From: Chryseobacterium sp. FP211-J200
GTDB lineage: Bacteria > Bacteroidota > Bacteroidia > Flavobacteriales > Weeksellaceae
Assembly: GCF_001643375.1 (NCBI RefSeq)
Contig: NZ_LSHB01000014.1
Location: forward strand, 38,747 to 102,746
DNA length: 64,000 nucleotides
Direction of reading: 5' to 3'
Shown: one piece after another, positions 60,799-64,000 of the stretch
Layout of the letters: each line of letters opens with the position of its first letter
Position numbering within the stretch: position 1 is the first letter of the stretch
Program-made: the position numbers and the translations under genes
Notes under the pieces: generated by a model
What the model was told of the DNA's origin: nothing
The model's database searches: none
What the model saw: the letters and a program-made list of their open reading frames with translations, nothing else

Positions 60799-61668
60799 AT
60801 GAAAAGAATATTAGTTGTTGGCGGAAACGGTCAGCTTGGACATTGCCTTCAAAAATTAGCACCAAAATACCACGATATTTTCGATTTCAATTTTACAGGT
60901 TCGGATGCACTTAATATCACAGATAAAGTGCAGATTGAAAAAGAGTTTGAAGAGTATCAACCCGATTTTGTCATCAATGCTTCAGCTTACACGGCTGTAG
61001 ATCTGGCAGAGAAAGAAGAAGAAAAAGCTTTCGCTGTCAACGCCATTGGTGTTGGTAATTTGGCTGAAGTTTCCAAAGAACACAACGTTGTTTTGATTCA
61101 CATTTCTACAGATTACGTTTTTGATGGTGAGACCAATTTGAGTTATTCTGAAGATGATTTTACAGGCCCGATCGGTGTTTATGGCACTTCAAAACGAAAA
61201 GGCGAAGAATTGGCTTTAGAAAATAATCCTGAAACGGTGATCCTAAGAACTTCTTGGTTGTATTCAGAGTTCAATAAGAATTTTGTGAAGACGATGTTGC
61301 ATTTGTTCAATATCAAAGACGAAATGGGAATCGTAGGTGACCAACACGGACAACCGACCAACGCCAATGACCTTGCAGAAGCGATTATGGATATCATCGA
61401 AACTGAAAATAAAAAGTTCGGAATCTACCATTTCTCCAATTATCCGGAAACCACCTGGTTTGATTTTGCCAATAAAATAAAAGAATTTTCAGGTTCCAAC
61501 GTTATACTAAAGTCAATCACAACCGAGGAATTCCCAACGCCGGCAAAACGCCCAAAAAGAAGCACAATGTCTTTGGACAAAATCGAGAAAGATTATAAAA
61601 TCGAACCGAAACATTGGGAAAACAGCCTTCAGGATTGTGTAGAAATCCTAAAAATAACGAATGCGTAA
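60799..61668 (+). CDS. rfbD: dTDP-4-dehydrorhamnose reductase
   Basis: The 289-residue SDR enzyme reduces dTDP-4-dehydro-L-rhamnose. It has VVGGNGQLGHCLQ (6-18), INASAYTAVDLAE, STDYVFDG and the YGTSKRKGEE catalytic Tyr/Lys. The usual companions rfbA, rfbB and rfbC are not in this window, so they must lie elsewhere. It overlaps the next gene by 8 bp. Confidence 0.9.
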   Translation: MKRILVVGGNGQLGHCLQKLAPKYHDIFDFNFTGSDALNITDKVQIEKEFEEYQPDFVINASAYTAVDLAEKEEEKAFAVNAIGVGNLAEVSKEHNVVLIHISTDYVFDGETNLSYSEDDFTGPIGVYGTSKRKGEELALENNPETVILRTSWLYSEFNKNFVKTMLHLFNIKDEMGIVGDQHGQPTNANDLAEAIMDIIETENKKFGIYHFSNYPETTWFDFANKIKEFSGSNVILKSITTEEFPTPAKRPKRSTMSLDKIEKDYKIEPKHWENSLQDCVEILKITNA

Positions 61669-62341
61669 ACTCCTATTTTTAATCAGTGTTTTTTGTTTTC
61701 AGTTCTTTTATCTTCAGATAGTTACTCTGAATAAGGTCGAGAAAACGAATGACAACAAAGACAAGTTTTTTTATAAGATCAATGAGCCTTCGAAATCTGA
61801 ATTCTTGGGCGAGATTCTTGTGAACTCCTATTCAGATAAAGATGTGGAAATTTTCGGTGATATTTATAAAAAAGCAAAACAAATTGGTGCGAATTCATTC
61901 AGTTTGCAACCAATTGAAAATATCGACGGAACGATTCAAAAATTCAATTCGTCTTATTATATTCTGAATTTGTATTACACAAAAATCGATGATATTCCGG
62001 CAGAAGAGAACGTGGCCTATTTGGTTTCATCTTCAGAAAAGAAGCAGAAAATCAATATTAATAATAAAACTACAGAGTTAGCGCCAAGAAGTTTCATTAG
62101 ACTGGATTTGAACGGGAGTGAAGTTATGTCAGTCTCCACCAGAAAATTACTGGGTTCAACGGTAAAATTGTCAGCAAAATCCGGACAGCCGTCTTTGTAC
62201 CTTTCTTTGACCAATTTCAAGATTCGTAGTAATGACAGCCTCTACGGCGGTGTCAATCTCAAATCGGGCGATATTACCGGATTAGAAAAGTCGTTTGGTA
62301 TGTTTTTGACTACAATCTACACAGAACAGAAAAAGGATTAA
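61661..62341 (+). CDS. Secreted protein of unknown function
   Basis: The 226-residue protein has a signal peptide (MRKLLFLISVFCFQFFYLQ) and a mature part with mixed strands (e.g. IGANSFSLQPIENIDGTIQK). No family motif is recognised. It overlaps rfbD by 8 bp, so it is co-transcribed, and this is its only contextual hint. Confidence 0.65.
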   Translation: MRKLLFLISVFCFQFFYLQIVTLNKVEKTNDNKDKFFYKINEPSKSEFLGEILVNSYSDKDVEIFGDIYKKAKQIGANSFSLQPIENIDGTIQKFNSSYYILNLYYTKIDDIPAEENVAYLVSSSEKKQKININNKTTELAPRSFIRLDLNGSEVMSVSTRKLLGSTVKLSAKSGQPSLYLSLTNFKIRSNDSLYGGVNLKSGDITGLEKSFGMFLTTIYTEQKKD

Positions 62342-62502
62342 TGTTAATAAGTTGTCAGAGTTACATAGCTTATTTTCAGAATAAAATTGAGTAACTTTAT
62401 TAAATGAAGATTTTAGACCGGGCAATTGTAATTGATTTACAAATCTCACATCGGATAAAACCAATCTGAGCGGAGCTGAATCTCGAATCTAAATCAAATA
62501 TA
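62342..62502. other. Short non-coding gap with a degenerate family B word
   Basis: The gap holds AATCTGAGCGGAGCTGAATC at 62464-62483, a weak relative of the family B repeat. No promoter of convincing quality or terminator was seen. Confidence 0.35.
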
Positions 62503-63873
62503 TTGGAAGAATTTTTTGAAAACGAACTTGCTAAAAAGTTCGAAGAAATGATAGAGAACAATGATGAATTCTACTTCGATACCGAAGAGTATATAGAAAT
62601 AATCATCTATTATCTGGAGCTGGGAGATTATAGCTATGCAGAAATGGCCGTAAACCACGCTCTGAAAATACATCCGAATTCCCTGGAAATCAAAACCAAG
62701 CAATTGGAAGTTTTCCTGGAACTGGAACGTTATACGAAAGCTAAAGAACTGATTGACGAATTGCATCAGTCATCTTTGGAAGACACAGACTTTTTGGTTT
62801 GTTGCGCAAAATATTACTCAAATCTCGGAAACCCGAAAAAATCAATCGAATATTGCCAGAAAGCTTTGGAATTGGAAGAGGAAGAAAATTTCCTTCACAA
62901 CTTCATTGCGGATGAGTATGTCAATCTGGACGACCCTTTCAATGCACTGAAACATTACACTTCAGCTTTGGAGCACGACCCTTATGACGATTATTCTTTG
63001 GAAAATGTGATGGTTTGTTACAGCAAACTGAACCGTTCACAAGAAGCTTTGGATTTCCTGAATCAATACCTTGACAAGTTTTCTTTTTCGGAAACCGCTT
63101 GGTACGAGTATGGACAGTTCCATTTCAACAAAAAGAATTACGAAGAAGCCATCAACGGTTTCGATTATCTATTAGCGATCAACTCGCAGGCTGTCGGTGT
63201 TTACGCCAACAAAGCGGCTTGCTATGAAGCGATGGGAGAGTGGGACAAGGCGATTGCCGTTTACGAGGAAATGCTCGATTTGGAATACACCAAAGCATTC
63301 ACTTTCTACAAGATTGGATTGTGCCACAAAGAAGCCAAGAAATTGGTTCCTGCATTGACATCTTTCCAAAAATCTTTGAGAGAAGACCCGCAGTTTTATT
63401 TGGCGATGATGGAGCAATCCTTTATCTACGAAGAGTTGGGGAACATAAAAGAATCACTGTATTTTGCTCAGGAAGCAGCCAATCTTAGCGAAGGAAATGT
63501 CGAGTACCAAAAGCGTTTGGCATTTCTTTACATTACTAGTGGCGATTACGAAGAAAGCTTAATTTGCCTTAAAAAGCTGATAGAATCCGAACCAACCAGA
63601 TTTTACAATTGGTACGCGTACTCAGAAGTTCTGATGCTGATTGGCGAATATGAAGAAGCAATCACTATTCTGGAAAAAGCACTGAAAGCCCATCCACGCG
63701 CCGAATTGTATTATCAGCTCAGCAATTGCTACTTGCATTTGAAAAGCGAATCCGAAGGAATTGCAATGCTTGAAAAAGCACTTGAACTCGATTCCACGCT
63801 CAGCAAAGATATGCAGCAGAAATATCCGTTCATCAAAGAACAGGTCAAAAAGATAAAGGCCAAAAAGAAATAA
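62503..63873 (+). CDS. Tetratricopeptide-repeat protein
   Basis: The 456-residue protein, starting at a TTG, consists almost wholly of TPR units (about eleven, e.g. YYSNLGNPKKSIEYCQKALEL, then ALKHYTSALEHDPYDDYSLE). There is no signal peptide, so it is probably cytoplasmic. It serves as an assembly or binding platform; partners are unknown. It ends at a terminator and a family A repeat. Confidence 0.85.
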   Translation: MEEFFENELAKKFEEMIENNDEFYFDTEEYIEIIIYYLELGDYSYAEMAVNHALKIHPNSLEIKTKQLEVFLELERYTKAKELIDELHQSSLEDTDFLVCCAKYYSNLGNPKKSIEYCQKALELEEEENFLHNFIADEYVNLDDPFNALKHYTSALEHDPYDDYSLENVMVCYSKLNRSQEALDFLNQYLDKFSFSETAWYEYGQFHFNKKNYEEAINGFDYLLAINSQAVGVYANKAACYEAMGEWDKAIAVYEEMLDLEYTKAFTFYKIGLCHKEAKKLVPALTSFQKSLREDPQFYLAMMEQSFIYEELGNIKESLYFAQEAANLSEGNVEYQKRLAFLYITSGDYEESLICLKKLIESEPTRFYNWYAYSEVLMLIGEYEEAITILEKALKAHPRAELYYQLSNCYLHLKSESEGIAMLEKALELDSTLSKDMQQKYPFIKEQVKKIKAKKK

Positions 63874-63876
63874 ACC

Positions 63877-63904
63877 AAAAGCTCAGATTCGTCTGGGCTT
63901 TTTC
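63877..63904 (+). terminator. Terminator after the TPR gene
   Basis: AAAGCTCAGA-TTCG-TCTGGGCTTT with a G-T pair, then TTTCGTTTTT. Confidence 0.8.
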
Positions 63905-63910
63905 GTTTTT

Positions 63911-64000
63911 AGGAGCCGGGAACCTGCTTTCCACTATATCTTTTGCTCTTCGTTCCTCATCCCAAAAGGATGCCGTTTCAAGGATCAAGATCAAAACCTG
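63911..64000 (+). repeat. Dispersed structured repeat, family A copy 4 (cut by the window end)
   Basis: It begins with the same 22 bases as copy 3 (AGGAGCCGGGAACCTGCTTT and two more). ATCTTTTGC follows, and CCCAAAAGGATGCC comes after a ~20-base loop. Four T face four A, in contrast to six and six in copy 3, so pairing is kept. It lies right behind the TPR gene's terminator. Confidence 0.75.

Noticed and set aside
1..64000. tRNA or rRNA genes
   Set aside because: I looked through the gaps between genes and saw no cloverleaf-like or rRNA-like sequence; a tRNAscan-SE and Infernal run would settle it.

Overview
The window comes from a low-GC member of the Bacteroidota, most likely Weeksellaceae (Chryseobacterium or Epilithonimonas type). 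The signs are promoter boxes of the TAnnTTTG type, TTG and ATG starts with little Shine-Dalgarno sequence, a topA-borne lysine/alanine-rich tail, the order outer-membrane barrel protein - uppS - bamA - two ompH genes, and above all a complete flexirubin-type pigment locus. No rRNA, tRNA, CRISPR array, phage or transposase gene was found.

Layout. (1) 1-5855, minus strand: housekeeping genes, namely a partial SanA/DUF218 protein, lspA, two small proteins, a DksA/TraR-like protein with a degenerate zinc finger, and ileS. (2) 6022-37922: a ~32 kb flexirubin (aryl polyene plus dialkylresorcinol) cluster. A plus-strand ligase gene comes first, then a minus-strand halogenase-like flavoprotein. Next is a plus-strand operon (tyrosine ammonia-lyase, FabG, ketosynthase, ACP, acyltransferase, CrtI-like oxidoreductase, C45 hydrolase). 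A very long minus-strand operon runs from 37922 down to 17693. It encodes an RND-acyltransferase fusion, DarA, DarB, hotdog dehydratase-like proteins, a BtrH-like protein, an ABC-2 exporter, a thioesterase, several ketosynthase-fold proteins, a second ACP, a deacetylase, LolA and a lipoprotein, a third hotdog protein and a GT2-DUF2062 fusion. A ParE-type toxin-antitoxin pair and a GxxExxY gene flanked by repeats sit inside this operon and look like passengers.

(3) 38186-40756: topA. (4) 40853-43620: an accessory patch with a small secreted protein, an array of eight 21-bp tandem repeats, a decayed gene and an isolated GC-rich glycosidase-like gene. (5) 44032-54741: a partial surface-polysaccharide locus with two GT-C-like membrane proteins, an EpsG-type polymerase, GT2, a WecA-type initiating transferase, Wza- and Wzc-like export proteins, and an embedded arginase-fold gene whose metal-binding motifs are degenerate. 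No flippase is seen. (6) 54921-63873: envelope biogenesis genes (barrel protein, uppS, bamA, two Skp/OmpH chaperones), a thioesterase, rfbD, an unknown protein and a TPR protein.

Inferred pathway: the lyase makes 4-coumarate from tyrosine and the ligase activates it. Ketosynthases, FabG and hotdog dehydratases extend it on ACPs to an aryl polyene. DarB and DarA make the dialkylresorcinol. Acyltransferase-type enzymes join the halves, and the ABC, RND and LolA-type proteins move the pigment to the outer membrane. These roles follow from gene families and known flexirubin/aryl polyene clusters, not from anything measurable here.

Besides the genes, the window carries at least five families of short dispersed repeats, most of them hairpins between genes. 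One copy lies inside a ketosynthase reading frame. All alignments were made by eye.
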